From Sipunculus nudus (taxonomy: Eukaryota; Annelida; Sipuncula; Golfingiida; Sipunculidae), in NCBI GenBank assembly GCA_026874595.1, contig CM049311.1, positions 59,215,953 through 59,279,952 of the forward strand: a DNA stretch of 64,000 nucleotides, in the 5' to 3' direction. The notes under the pieces are model-generated. The model made no database searches. It was given only the letters and a program-made list of their open reading frames with translations, and was not told where the DNA came from. Made by a program: the position numbers and the translations under genes. Shown here piece after piece: positions 25,644 to 58,500 of this stretch; position 1 is the first letter of the stretch; every line of letters starts with the position of its first letter.

Positions 25644-28600
25644 TGTATCAGGCTGGTACAGCACTTGCCAGCTTGGGTGATCTGTGGCAGGGCATTGTGA
25701 CTGTGATAATACCTGTCACATGTTTGTGTAGGCTGTAAAGCCACATATAAAATCATAAAAAGCATCTTATAAAGTCACAAAAACTCCAATCCTGTGACCT
25801 TAGATGCTGTTTGTACCAGTGCTGACACTTGCATCAGTGCTGAAACTGTTGCTGCTGTGTTTATGAAAATCCAGCTCTCACATGGTTACCTACCTTCCAT
25901 ATGTTATTCAAACAATGTCTGAAAGCATATTAACTACCTATATGTCACAGATCTAAGGTGTACTCTTGATTTCCTTGTTCTCCTGTAGCAGGTTATTAAG
26001 TGACATTTATTTTCAGTGTTGTGATCAGTTTAAAGCTATTTTTTTTATCTCATGAATACTCTTAACCTGGTTATGTCTCAAGGGATATAATTGTGTCAAC
26101 TGCTGTTCTAATGTAATTTAACTAGTTTTATTTATTCTCATTAATCTGGCCAGCTGTAACTCAGCAGATAAAACTGAATTCTTATGTGGTAATCCTGGTG
26201 TCATTTAATTGTTCTCATGAATATTCACAAGTGGCTTAATTATCATATTCTTGGAAGCCTGTGGAAGAAATCGTGTCATGATTTCTATGAGTATTTGTAT
26301 ACCTACCGTTGACACAGTCTATTTTCTCTTTAGGATCCCTGGTCTGGAACTGAGCAGATAAACCTACATTCTACTGCAGTGTTTCCTTGACCATTATTGT
26401 CTGTGCTAATTAATATTCATGAGTTATGCCTATCATTTGTACTACAGAGGTGCTTTAGGGATTTTTATCAGTGATGTGAGGCTCCTGCAGGGAGACTGTA
26501 AGGAACAAAGTATAACCCCCACAGAGACAGCATGTGTCATCTATAGGGACACCAGGTTCTTGTGGTAATCATGTACGTCTCTGGAGGGTGTCTCTGGAGG
26601 GTACTAAACTCAGTTTATGGTAGATGAGGGCTGCCCTCCTGGCATCCCTGTTGTCAGTCACTGACAGTGAAGGTTAAATATAGAGTGTGGTCAATACATA
26701 TCTTGAAATTGTCAAGGTGACTTGTGTTAGTGGGTTTGAAAGGGATCAAGATGTTCATGATCAGGAACACAAGATTCTTAATATAAATGATGTTATCTTC
26801 CTCCATACATATTTGACAGTGTATATTTTATGTTCAATTAATATGACAGAAAAATATCAAGACCTCAAAGAAATGAGACTATAGCTATGACAAACAACAA
26901 TTCACTTTATAGATATATATTGTTTTATTAACAGTAGTACCACATGTGCTCCTCCGAGCCATCTAGTGTTCAGGCAGTGAAACAAAGCACTCTGAAGGAG
27001 AGCGATGTTCTTTATGTAAAGATTCCTGTGTGCCCAATGTTAAAACTTAACAAAATGTAGAGATAGTTGGCCATATCACAGTGCAAGGAAAATAAACCTG
27101 AATCAAGCCTTATTGAATATATGCAATAAAAGAAGACCAAGATAATGGTAGAAAACCCGTGAGACAACATGCCCATAGTTTACTTGGTAATAATTGAACT
27201 GACTTTGCAGGTGCATATGCTTTATTAAACTCATGGCATTCAAATTCCATGAGTACAAAACAACAAAGCTTACTTTATTTTTTAGAGCAAGACAGGTGCA
27301 GTACCACTACAAGAAAATATTTCACCCATTTGATAGTATAGTGGGTTTTGAGTAGAAACACTCCTCAGGGTCAAGTTTTCTTATTAAAGAGCTCTCTGAG
27401 GAACGCTGACAGGACTTTATGAAAACACAAGTCAAGGTCAACCAAGGTCAAGTGCTATTGTCTAACAGAAGGCTAGGAACCCCACCAAACAGGATATCCC
27501 TCGGAATTCTAATGTGTCACATTCCTGACACCCTACCCTCCACCCTTGTTCCTGTGTCATGGAGGGTGAGAAAAGCTGTACATAACACAATAGGAAGTTG
27601 AACAATAGGGGTTGTATGATCAGACACAGGTGTGATCTCTGCTGTGTGTCTCTGACTGTCAGCACATCACATACACCAGTAACATGTGTATCCATAATGA
27701 ATGTGTGTGGAGCCCGTCAGGAACAGTCCCTGGAGATACATGTCATATATAAAGCTCTCATAGACCCAGGTGGTTTGTTGGGAGAACATTTATGTCAGAC
27801 AGGGCTTGGCAGTTAAAATGTTAAACATTATGGTCTGTTGTTATAATTGATCAGAAAGCATGATGCCACTAGACTTGTACATTTTATACTTATATATATA
27901 GATGAGCATAATGCTGGGTCCAGGTTTTGCATTGGCTGGAAACACACAGCTGGCATAGTTTCTGATAGATAGTGCTGGGAGGAACCTTGCAGGAAATAAT
28001 GTCAGATTGTATGGTTTAATAGGAAAATATACAAAAAAAAAAACCACCCCCCTTAGGACACACTTGGCATTGTTCCCCACACTTGAAAACCTATAATTAG
28101 CATTTCCAAGACAAGGACATTGATTTGTGGGGAAAGGTTTAGTGCCACCACCATCATGCAGTTATAATATAGATATAATACCTAGTATCCCCTGGCACTT
28201 TTATTCTGTTTAACCACAATTTACTAGAATTACAGATTAAAATAAATACAATGTCTAGCAATGCCAAACGAGGTGGTGTAGAGAAAAAAACATTGACCAC
28301 AGACTTTTATTCCATGTGATCAAGTGTTATTCTAAAGATAAATGTTTCTCATCTTGTTATAAAACTGTGTTATGTTGGAAGATTCTCTTAAACCAAACCA
28401 TTGGAAACTAGAAGCATAGTGTGCCATTCATCAAAGCTGTGGAGAAGGCAGTACCATATGTCTGTGCTATGTCCTGCTGCATCTGTTGTCCTGTGGTGGG
28501 GACAGAAACTATAACTCATCTGCTGCATCAGAAAATTCCTTACAATGGATGTTGACATGGTAATTGGATTCTTTTTCTCATTTAGGTTTGTCTGGAAGTG

Positions 28601-30987
28601 AACTTTTTCGTTCACAGTCATTTATCATTCCTGCGACTCCCCTGGGTCGGCAGAGGAAGTGGCATACTACCACACACAAAGCTTACACAGTCACTTAATA
28701 TCACATAACCTTGCTTATAGGTACTGTTTCTAGTATATGTAGACATCTAATCCATTAAAGGAATGAATTATGATGCCAGGAAGGTAACTACCACACGCTA
28801 TGCTTAATCAGACAGTGAGGAAACAAGTGAAGTCCGTTTGGTATCAAGAGTGTACAGTATGCAACTACAAAGGGATATATATATATATAGCATCAGAAGT
28901 GGCACCATATAAATTCTACTAGAATAATTCATGGATAGATAATAGTACAGTTATTATCTTATCTTTATTAGCTTTAACAGCTTTGACATTTGGAGAGAGT
29001 TGTTGTAGAACGATATGCCATCTCTATAATTATAACCATAATGCCATTTAGTTTTCTCTGGACTGTAGAATAACTTAAAACATCAGGTCAACTTGGTACC
29101 TGTCATTTATGTTGAAAACTATAATTTCATGGGAATTGATATAAAACAATTGTTTAAAAAGAATTGTCAGGCCCTTGTAGATACCAGCTCTAATTAAACA
29201 AACATGATACATGATGAAGATAATAAGACTGTATCGTATCAGTCGTTAATTAAAGATTCAGGAGTCTTAGTCAGCACTCACTATGGAACTGATACAAAAT
29301 ATATTCCAAAAACTTTGTGCAGAGGTCAGACAGTTAGCTTCCTTGGAGGTGGGTCTGCTTGGAGGTTAGGGTGTCATGTGACAAAGATGTGGTGTCATGT
29401 GACAGGGGAAAGACAATGAAAATGCACTTTATGTAATGAGTAACTCTTCAGCCTTGGGGCTGGATCTTTTTTTCACTGATTTCTGGCAGGGCCTGCCATC
29501 TGTCATTGCCAAAGCTGTCACAAGTTATTTATCTATGCAACAGATTAGCTAAATTGCTGCTTTTTCATTTGCTCTCTCAACAAATGCATGCTTAAAGTCA
29601 CAGAGTCAATGATCAGTGTTATAGTATTCATGCCCAGTCCACAGATGTGTCAGCATCATCGTGTGGCTGTCCGCCCAAAACACAAAGTTTGCCCACAGCA
29701 GATGGTTTGGATAAACCCTTTGTCTGCAATCAAATACTGTTTTATCACCTGTGCCTGTGAGCAAATAAAAAAAAAACTGAGCATGTTGTGTGGTTTTTAG
29801 TTTATATAGACTTCCTGGCAAGTATTCAGACATAACAGTGTGGAGTTTTGTTGTTCCAGCCGGTTGGAGTATTGTTGTTGGTTGTTGTTGGACCTGCCAA
29901 ATTTAGATCATGAAAGTGTGTGTTTTCCTGAAATGTGTTTTCTTTCTCATTTTCTCCATCATTATAGGGTTTCTTTCATATATTTGATTCCGTTGGCAAG
30001 TATGTGTATTATACAGACAGTGATGCCATGAATAAACAACCAGCACTGCTGTATAGTCTCAATCTGTACCCATCATTACCACTAATTAGTTTATGTTCAT
30101 CCATTGGTATGTTGGTAGATTATGATTTGGCTACCACAAAATACCATACTGGATCAATGGTTGATTACTGGAAGCTGGATTTATTTATAATAGACCTTTC
30201 TTATACTGATTAACATAGCCAAGGTTTAACAATAGATTGAACTTTCAGTTATTTATGAACCTTTGCGTATTAGCTTTTATTATGTTTGTTTGTTCATAAC
30301 TAATACATTTAAGTGGTTAAGGTTGTGATGATTGTGATTGGTGATGGTTGTGATGGCACAAAATGTTCCTGTAAAAACCTGTAAAGCTTATTATAGACAT
30401 GCTGAAGTGACACCTTTGTTCCAGGAGTCCATGAGATATTGCCTATAATCACAGATCATTATATTACATCGCAAAAGTACTGTAATGTAAAAACACTGAT
30501 AAATAAGGAGGTTAAAGATAAATTTTATTGTGTTGATACTGTAATGAAGAAGCAATAATAAGGAGATTTATTATAGATTTAATCATATATCATCAGTACA
30601 GTCATAATTTACTACACATGCAGAGTCTGATAGTTTGAGTCATGGCTATACTGTTATAATAAAGCTGGTAATTACAGATATGACCTGTTGAGTATTATGG
30701 TAAAGGCACATGACAGACCAGGTTATGATGGTCAGAATGAGTCTGTCCATATACAAGGACTCCCTCCCACATATGTTCTTTTGCACGCCCCTTTTAATGG
30801 TCTCCAGGGGAACATAGGCCATATGACCTGGTAATAAGAATGAGTGTTACTGCGTGGGGTTGCCTGACATCTGAATATGATTGACATCACAGAGTGGGGC
30901 TGTCTGCCAGGTGGTCTGTCTGCTAGCCAGCCCAGCAATTAGCTCTACACAATAAATACAATCTGATTGATTCACGAGTACATCAAC

Positions 30988-31250
30988 TGATGATGAAAAC
31001 CACACAAACTCATGATGAGGAAAGTATAAATGACTGATTATTTACACAAAAATGATGATGAAAACAACACAAACTCATGATGAGGAAAGTATAAATGACT
31101 GATTATTTACACAAAAATGATGATGAAAACCACACAAACTTATGATGAGGAAAGTATAAATGACTGATTATTTACACAAAAATGATGATGAAAACCACAC
31201 AAACTCATAACCATGAAAGCATAAATTGATGATTATCTACACCAGACCTG
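30988..31250. repeat. 65-bp tandem repeat, about four copies
   Basis: Units of GATGATGAAAACCACACAAA, then CTCATGATGAGGAAAGTATA and AATGACTGATTATTTACACA recur with the AAAGTATAAA landmark at 31021, 31086 and 31151, an exact 65-base period. The fourth copy (AAAGCATAAATTGATGATTA) is diverged. Confidence 0.9.
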
Positions 31251-33169
31251 ATGATGACCACAACAGCTCAAAGATGAGCTGATGACAACATTTTGTTTAA
31301 TTAAATAATGTTTATTTGCATAATTTTACTGTTAATTTCCTTTTGTTGTATAATTTATGATCATTTAAACACTGAACATGATAGTGACCACATCTGTACA
31401 CATATTAGCTAGTGACACACTTTTGTTTATTTTAATAATATTAATTAATATAATATTTAATAATACTTTCTGTTGTATAATTTATAATTATCTATATATA
31501 ATAACCTGATTAAGACAGATGAGTTGCTGCCAATTTGTTTACATGTAAAAAAATTAAATAAATCCATTCTTCTATTCACTTTCACTTTGATCAAATTTTA
31601 CTCAGCAACCATACATAAAGGGATCGTACGTTAAAATAATTTTGCTTGAAAAACTATGATGTCAATTTTTATTGATTTTATACAATATGAAATGGTTTGT
31701 GCACAGACTAGCTTCTGTGAATTTCCATTATGAAATTCTGATAATCAAATAACATATGCTGGATCGTATATATGTCATAATATATCATGGCAGTATCTGC
31801 AGATCTAATAAAGAGTGCACCTGCTATATGTGGAAAAGGTGTAAAAGAAATGATATATATCCTAACTTCATAAACAAGTCTTTAATACTTCATTGTGAGC
31901 ATGTTTGATACATGGTTGTAATTAATACATGATAACAACTCACCTGTTCTACATATGAAATATATAACATAATCTTATTACTTTGGTATGAGTAAAATAA
32001 AAGTATTGATATTGTTTAAAATGGACACATCAGCATAGAACTACTACATTAATAATGATTAACTTTAATACACACTAAGTTTGCTAATATTAATGCTGCT
32101 TAGATATGAAAATTACATTCTCAGATGGATGAATAAGTTCAATAATGAGCTGCCATTACAACCTCCATTGTAGGAAACCACTCAAGCCTGCAATAAATCT
32201 TTACCTATCCGTAGCTCAACCTGTCATTAAATGATTGTGCCTGACTGAGAAATTAGCCTTGGAATTCCTGCTTATAATACTCTTTCCCACTTGGCACTCC
32301 ATTTTACCATAGTGTTGAGTTGTGGGCGGAGCTAACAGAGTAGGTACCAGCTGTGATTGACAGCTACTTCTGGTTCCAGTCATTGTCCAATGTTCACCTG
32401 GGGTGGTTGTGGCAAAGTTTATGCCAGTTAGGCCATAACTCCACATCACTTGGTATATGGATGGTAGGCAGTGCCAGGCATGCTACATGGTCAGAGTGTA
32501 GGATTACCAGGTATACGTTATACTGAAATGTCAGTCGGCAAAATATGCAGGTGGGGATTCGTTTATGAACAAAATTCTCCGCAGAGTAATGTGAACATCG
32601 AGATTTTGATCTGAAAGAAAGCTAGACTGTGATCAGTTCACTTTTTGGTAAAAAAAATTGAAAAAAAAACATGAAGTTCAGTGGTAATATCTGGTATAAT
32701 ATTAGTATGGCATCAAAGATGATACAGTATTGCAGTTTTGTTTTATTTGTTTGAAAAATATATGAATATTGAAATTCTATATGATAACATGTTCTGACAT
32801 GCAGTTTTACAGACAATAGTACTTCAATGTGCAGTACACAGCTGTGGGATATACAATAGAAACTGCAGTAAAATATATCTGATCATACAGAAATAATTGC
32901 AAAGTTCTTTTCTGTTGATGGTAAAGGTTCAATTAACTGAAATCAACACCTATGAAACTGACGAGATAAGCACTGATGACACAATCTTTGCATACCTGAG
33001 GCATATGGGGACACCACCTGCAACCAGTGATAAGATAAAGTGTTCGAGGAGTTGAAGTTGATAAAAGATATGAGGTTAAGGTTATTACCTGTGCATAGAA
33101 GCACGTGCTTGTGGTAGCTACCGGCAGTTTACCAAACAACACTAATATGACATCTAGTATTTACCGTGA

Positions 33170-33415
33170 GGACATCTTCAACCAATCAGGTCACAGCGCT
33201 GCTGCTAAAACAGCTGCTGGAGCTTCTCTGTGAGCCCAGTGCCATCTTGAATTGACTTAATTCCTTCAGAGTATGTTACAGCAGATGACACCTGGAAACG
33301 CCAGGTTTTATGTGAGCGTCGTGTGCTAGGGGTCACACTGGGTCACAGATCTTCCCCGTTCCACCACAAAGGGGACATTTTTTCTGGTGAAACTTGAGGA
33401 CACTGTTTGTATATA
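33170..33415 (+). promoter_or_regulatory. Putative proximal NAV promoter and 5' UTR with CCAAT box
   Basis: A consensus-like CCAAT box (AACCAATCAGG, CCAAT at 33182-33186) precedes a GC-richer stretch with GCGCTGCTGC and several CpGs. It lies about 230 bases upstream of the ATG at 33416. The frame of that ATG is closed by TGA at 33395-33397, and there is no convincing acceptor between that stop and the ATG, which supports a transcription start within this interval. No TATA box is evident. Confidence 0.45.
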
Positions 33416-52236
<18,821 letters not shown>

Positions 52237-53585
52237 CACCCTGAGCAGTCATCCAGCACTACTGCTAATGCTGCAGCAAGTAAAAGTGACAGTGAAGTCC
52301 TGGCTGTGCTTCAGCCAGGCAGAGCTGGCCTCAAGCCACAGGCAGAGAACACCATATCCTGCCAAGGACAGTGACCCAGCTTGACTTTAAATCTTTGACC
52401 TTAGGCTTGCCTAGTGAATACTCATGAAGTGCACATGTATATTCATGTTAAGCAAACAAAAGCTAACAAACTCCAGTATTGGTAAAAAATGGTGCTATGA
52501 TGTAAAATATGTGTTTGTTGACATATACATGGAAAACATGGGTTTTTCATTTAAAACAGACTTGTTAATGACATGTTGTCTTTTAATACGATCATATATG
52601 CTGAAAGGTACCCCGGTTTTATGTATTGTTTAATGCCAAAGATTGTACATTGTGTTCAGAGGTAGGCACTTGTGTAGTGTTTTATGAAGTATTTGCAGTG
52701 TACTGATGTAACAACTGTTTTGAATCAAAGACATAGCATTGAACCCATGGAGTTTTAGCTGGTTTATATATCATAGCGCTTGTAGTTGAAGAGATATGCT
52801 GTAAAAAAGATCCAGTAAGTCTTACAGCTGTAAAACACAAGGCTAGCTCTCACAATACCATACGCAGCACCACCTGGTGTTGAAGGAGTTACCTGTCAGT
52901 CAGGATACCAGCTTCTGACCTTTCGGTCATCATTGCAGATATGATCAATTAAAATGCTTCTGAGCTGTTAATCATAGTGACAATCTGGCCAATAAGAAAT
53001 CTTGATAAAAGGCTCCCAACCTTTCAATCATTTTGACAAACACAGCCCATCAGAATCATTCAGATTTTTCAATGATGTGTATCAAATCTGGCCAGTCAGA
53101 TCTCATAAAAGAAAAGTTACATCATACATTACAACTGATCTAAGGTCTGCCGAAGCAAACTTTTAATTCAGTCAAATGATACCAATATGGTACTGTGAGG
53201 GCTTAGTCAGTACATATATGTAGATAATCAGTTGGATAGGAAAGTGCACACTAGTCAATGTATTTATTTCATGTTATATATTAAAACACCTCTCATGTAT
53301 TTAAATGAAGATCTGTCTGGTGTATACATGTGTGTGATATTTTCATGTTGAATTAGGAGAACAGAACTGCAGTGCTTGCGCTTGCACCAGTTTGATTCTT
53401 TCTTATTTTCTGATGGTGGTGTGAGATACAGATAAATCTGGTGATATCACTATAACGTGAACTGCCTACCGGCTGAGTAGAGAGCTTTGGGATATGCTTT
53501 CTATGATAGCATTTATCTCTTTTCCCAATCTTCATTGGGCAAAAGGGCCATCTCTATGCAAGGTGCCAAATATTGATGTAAATTG

Positions 53586-53592
53586 AATATAA

Positions 53593-53653
<61 letters not shown>

Positions 53654-53739
53654 GTAATTATTATGTAGACTATTTATTACCCTAAATATAATTAATATAA
53701 TATAGTATTAATATATACTATATTAATATATTAAATATG

Positions 53740-53771
<32 letters not shown>
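53586..53771. repeat. Two (TA)n tracts separated by AT-only sequence
   Basis: Alternating TA at about 53599-53651 and 53744-53771, with an almost pure A/T stretch of TATTAATATA-type sequence between them. Confidence 0.93.
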
Positions 53772-53774
<3 letters not shown>

Positions 53775-55949
53775 CAACACACAAATTAATGTGTAGATAG
53801 CTCCTCTTCTTGTTGTCAGGGACCTTTCAGAGATATTTTTATCCACTGTTACACAGCTTTTGTTGGCATGGACAGTTACATCTGCAGAAATTATGATGAA
53901 CTAAAGTCCACTGGGGTCTCCCAGATTTTGGATAAGATCATCATTGCTTTGAGTAAAATAAAACTAATCTTTACAGAAGAATATTTCTCCTTCTTGACTG
54001 TGTTATATCTCTAGTTGCCTCTAATTTCAAAATTAACCCTTGAGGTCAAAAGAGTCGAGATAGTGATACATTTTCTTCTCAAGTGTTATTATTTTTATTG
54101 GTACTAAACATATTTGTCTATAAAATAGATTTTATTAAAGTTTACACATTTTGAGAACAAACTGAAATCCTGTGAAGAGTAATATTTTCTGGTCCTTCAC
54201 AAAGTTTAAAAAAAAATTCAAGCACTGTCAGTTCTAAATGCAGCATGTTTTATTAGGCTTATAAGAAAATATAAATTTTAAAGAGACCACCTAACAATGT
54301 GCATTTCTTCTCTCAGTCATTGACAACAGTTTAATGATATGGTAATGTCATATTGTTAGATTTAATTTAATGAGGAAGAAGTGTCATTAAACAAACTCAC
54401 TGCAGAGTTGTATCTTCTGGAATTTCATTGGACCCTGAGGTCCTGACTGTCTACTTCTAACATTCTTGTTGGACCTTAAATAGTGGGTTTATAGGAACGT
54501 AATAAATAGCTTTATTGTACGGTTTCTGTAAAATGTAAAAGCAGAAATAAAATATTCAGTTGAAATTTTGGGTAACAAGATAATTTCAATTTTAACAGAT
54601 TGGGTTTGAGGTTTTACAAAAATCACCTCTATAATTTAAAAAAAAAAAATCACATCTACATATAGATTGTTTGTTGCAGTGAATGCCATGACTGTTTTAT
54701 TATTTCAGATATAATGTGAAAGTATAATTGTTTTTAGTGTGGTTTTGTAAGCTGATGTGGCTTCTTTGTGTCAGCATCAAGCTATATATTTCATTTAAAT
54801 CGTCTTTTTGCTGTTTAGTAAGTTAGTGCAACCAGCTCATCCAGTTATATTTTAAATTTTTTCGCATTACCTTGGGTCTTTATCAATTACGTTCTTCCAA
54901 AGTTACAAGTTCTCAGTAAAATTAAAGCAATATTTTTTCTTTTCCAAAATCATAAGTTCTCAGTAAAATTAAAGCAACAGTCACTAATATTCAATAAAAT
55001 TCCCATTATGTTGAAAAATATAATATCATACAATAAAATTTTCAACTATTATAAATTTCTCAGCCGGTCCATCATAAAAAGCAGAATGGATGAAGAAACA
55101 AGGTTTGAAACTGGTTGAGCTGGTTGCCTAGGTGATCTGTATTTAAAGTCATTATGCGTTAAGTGTTAACAGAAGTTTAAAAATAATTGGTTCATTATCT
55201 AAATGGCTATTTATTTAACAAAGATGAAACTTTCAGTTGTCATACAGTTCAAAAGTTAACAAGAAGTAAACAATTAGGAAATTGGGAACAAATATAATGC
55301 AGTTCCAATAGCTAAACGATTACCTGATACAGTAAAGAAAAGAATGGTGAATGCTTCATATTTTCACTAAATGATATAATTATGGGCATAAAAGATGGTA
55401 ATACGACTCTTACCTGGGGGGTACAGTTTGTCAGCAGCAGAGTGAGATATGGTAGCTGTACCTGCACTGAAACGAGGTGTGTTCATTTTTACCTTTTACC
55501 TTTGTAAGATGTATTTATTGCTAATATATTGCCTTCAAATCCCAGCATCAGAACTCTATGGATTTTTACATGTCTTTATCATTTAGAGAGCTTACTACAT
55601 TTTCATAGATCTCATACCATATTAGATATTTATTAAAGTTCATAACCATAGGTTATACACTTAAAACTTTTAACTTGTAATTTTATTTGAAAACAAAAAT
55701 CTAAATTAGATAGATCCTGTGTGTCAGTTTGGTGCTGGGATAATTAAAGGTCTTTTTCCATATGATGGCTTTTGATATTTTTTATCTCTTAAAAGAGGAA
55801 TATATTAACATGAACACTGCTATGTAAATCTATTTATTTGTAAATTTTCCAACGAGGAAGGAACTTGGCATATGTCGTACACTGTTCTATGAAATGGGTC
55901 ATTTTGTATGGGATATTATGGGATGGGAATAGGGCAAGCAGATCTGAAG

Positions 55950-56036
55950 AGACTAGCTAGTTTTATGTTTGTACAAGGAGGGACTAGCTAGTTTATGTTT
56001 GTACAAGGAGGGACTAGCTAGTTTATGTTTGTACAC
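55950..56036. repeat. 30-bp tandem repeat, three copies
   Basis: Unit GACTAGCTAGTTTATGTTTG+TACAAGGAGG starts at 55951, 55982 and 56012; the first copy has one extra T. It ends about 70 bases before the AATAAA at 56106. Confidence 0.92.
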
Positions 56037-56111
56037 AGTGTGGAGTTTGTTAAACATGTTACCTTTTTATAACCCAGGTGATACTAGTGCATGCCCTACA
56101 GTTTCAATAAA

Positions 56112-56429
56112 ATGTTTCTCTAAATATCTGATTGTTTATTGTTGATCTTGACTTGGCCACCTTCAGTCAACCCCAGACACCACAAGAGGTCACATCAAGG
56201 ATACAAGGATCTGAGTGTAAACTTGTTGCAAAGTGACCTCTGGTGGACACTACCCCGTACAACAAGCACGTGCATGACCCGTAGTCCAACAAATAGCCTA
56301 AACTAGGGATCCATGGGTCTTGACGCTCCACTGAATTTGTCTATAAGGATATGTTAAGAGCTTTTACAAAATGTAGGTCCTTTGAGCCTTGACCTTGTGA
56401 GCAAATAATCTGAGATTTTACTATCCTGG
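56112..56429. other. Non-coding spacer before the repeat cluster
   Basis: No ORF, RNA gene or repeat that I can name. It may be the downstream flank of NAV. Confidence 0.4.
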
Positions 56430-57070
56430 AACTTACAGAATTTTTATTGAAAGTCATCAGAGCTATAGCGATCACTCTTTGTCCGTCGTCCACGTCTGTC
56501 TGTAAACCAGACACAAATCATAACTGCTGGACCTGGAACCTTCTAACCTGACATACAGGGAGGCCCATGAAAAATCTCCTTTGAAACCTGAAATTAGGTC
56601 TCCGTTACCCAAAATCCCCCCCCCCCGAATAATGGGAAATTTGATACAAAAGCTCAAGTATCTGAACAGCTAATGCATTGATCACCATTATTCTTTGCAT
56701 GGATATTGGTCATGGAATGTTTCATCAGTTTCTGCAGACTGGTGGCGCCACCATATGTTTTTTCGAATGACCTTTGTGTGGTCATCTGTTGACAGGGCAC
56801 AAACCGTAATGACCTAGAATCTTGTATCTTGACATGCAGGGAGTCCCATGAAAAGTCTCCTGTAAAATCTGAAATTAGGTATCTGTCACCCATATTGTCC
56901 AGGCTGTGGGGCTCAGAAGTACCCCCTAGAGTGACTAAAAATGTGATACAAAAGCTCTAGTATATCTAAACAAATGATGCATTGATCACCATGAATCTTT
57001 GCATGCAAATTAATCATGGAATGTTTCATCATTTCCTGAGATTGGTGGCGCCACCTGTATTTTTAATACA
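56430..57070. repeat. Two copies of the 330-bp GGTGGCGCCACC repeat
   Basis: Each copy runs through a landmark series: a GCACAAA...GTAA(C/T) head, a GGTCCATGAAAAATCTCC-like box, CCTGAAATTAGGTCTCTGTT, a run of C, ATACAAAAGCTCAAGTATCT, ATGCATTGATCACCATGATT and the palindrome GGTGGCGCCACC. Copies end near 56750 and 57055. Minus-strand ORFs here are by-products of the repeat. Confidence 0.88.
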
Positions 57071-57175
57071 TTTTTAGCTCAGCTGACTATAAGTCATCTG
57101 AGCTATAGTCGTGGTCCATTGTCCGTCGTCCGTCCGTCTGTCCGTCCGTCCGTCCGTCCGTCCGTCCGTCCGTAG
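57071..57175. repeat. Hairpin module AGCTCAGCTGAC...GTCATCTGAGCT plus (GTCC)n
   Basis: AGCTCAGCTGACTATAAGTC followed by ATCTGAGCT forms an imperfect hairpin. It is followed by GTCCGTCGTCCGTCCGTC and a (GTCC)n tract at 57121-57173. The same module recurs at about 60148, 60508 and 62400, and its head alone near 34715. Confidence 0.9.
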
Positions 57176-58500
57176 ATGTGGCACGTTTTGAAACCGTAAG
57201 ACCTAGGAATCCAAAATTCAGCATAATGTTAGATGTCCCCAAGATCTCCTACCAAGCCAAAAACTGGGTCTTTGCGACTTCATTCCTTTGAGAAATTAAG
57301 AAAAAACCTCAATTTTTTATTAAAAACCTATTTTCACACTTTAGGACTGCCTAATATCAAAACCACTCATCTGTTTTTCCTCATATTTCCTATAAATAAT
57401 CCTCTATATAATTCCTATGTACATGCCAGAAATTAGGTCTGTATTATTTAATTTAAAAAAGTTATGGGCCCAAACATAATGCATTTTTTAAATAATCAGG
57501 AAAGAAATTTTATCACTTAACACAAAACTTGTTAAAGCTAAGCACTTTTTTTCCAGTAATATTACTTTTATTAATCAAAATTAAATTGTATACCCAAAAT
57601 TAGATCAAAATCTTTTAAATTTTTAAAAATATTAGCAAAAATAAAAAATTGGTACCTTAAATTTTGCCCAACTTTGACCATGGCACGTTTTTTTGCTGTA
57701 ACTGCTGTGGATTTAATTTTCACAGCATGTTTTTGTTAGCATTTCAACTGTTAACACCAAAAATTTGAAACCAGTTGATCAAAAACTGTAGATTTTATTC
57801 AAGTTTTCAAGCACCATGTCACATATTGCTAGTGTTATGCAGTTTGCTAGAGCTCAGCTCCCGAGCTTCAGCTCTAAGTTCCTTAAATTTGGCATACAGT
57901 TAGATTTCTCCAAAATCCCCTACCATGCCAAGAATTTGGTCACTAGGACTTAATTCCTTCGAGATATCAATGAAAAACTTAATTCATTAAAAACCCAATG
58001 TTACACTTTAAGACTGCCTAATATCAAAACCACTGATCTGACTTTGATCATATATAATATACATATTTTTCTATACATTCACTATGCACATGCCTAAATT
58101 GATGTCAGTATTGTGTATTTTTTTTAAGTTATGGGCCCAAACATAATGCACTTTGTAAAAAATCAAGAAATATATTTACTCCCTTAACAAGGGCATTGCT
58201 GAAGCTAGAGATCTTTTTTGTCAGGGATGTAACATTATTTAATCAAGATTCAATTGAATACCCAAAATTAGTTCTGAATTTTTCAAATTTTATAAGTTAT
58301 TAGTATAAATATAAAATTAGTACCTTAAATTTTGCCCAACTGTGACCATGGCACGTTTGTTTTCCGTGAGCACTGTTGATATAATTTTCATATCATGCAC
58401 ACATAAGGATTTCAGCTTTTTAGTTTAGAAAGCTGAAAGAAATTTGCCAAATATTGTAGCTTTTATTAATGTTTTTTATGAGACCCTGTCAGACTTTGGC
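57176..58500. repeat. Two diverged tandem copies of a ~670-bp repeat unit
   Basis: Landmarks recur at similar spacing: TGCCTAATATCAAAACCACT near 57345 and 58015, GTTATGGGCCCAAACATAAT near 57461 and 58128, and TTTTGCCCAACT(T/G)TGACCATGG near 57662 and 58328. That indicates an internal duplication of roughly 670 bases downstream of the (GTCC)n module. No coding function is visible. Confidence 0.85.

Larger units (their letters stand above)
9871..33415 (+). other. Long intron of the distal-promoter NAV isoform, or intergenic DNA
   Basis: The interval lies between the two candidate first exons. It contains a TA-flanked DNA transposon (13408-14864), a signal-peptide/TSP1 exon (18484-18668), a 22-bp array (22522-22580), a weak micro-exon candidate (22702-22728), homopolymer G/C tracts (around 11778, 17384 and 25629) and a 65-bp array (30988-31250). 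The remainder, including 14867-18400, 18830-22500, 22730-30980 and 31260-33160, shows no gene I can support. Confidence 0.5.
52237..56111 (+). other. Probable NAV 3' UTR and downstream flank
   Basis: There is no coding signal after the stop. Candidate polyadenylation signals AATAAA occur at 53957-53962, 54546-54551 and 56106-56111; the last is followed by a T/GT-rich stretch. Two (TA)n tracts lie at about 53586-53651 and 53744-53771. A roughly 47-bp duplication (AAGTTCTCAGTAAAATTAAA) occurs near 54907 and 54954. The real UTR end cannot be chosen without transcripts. Confidence 0.5.
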
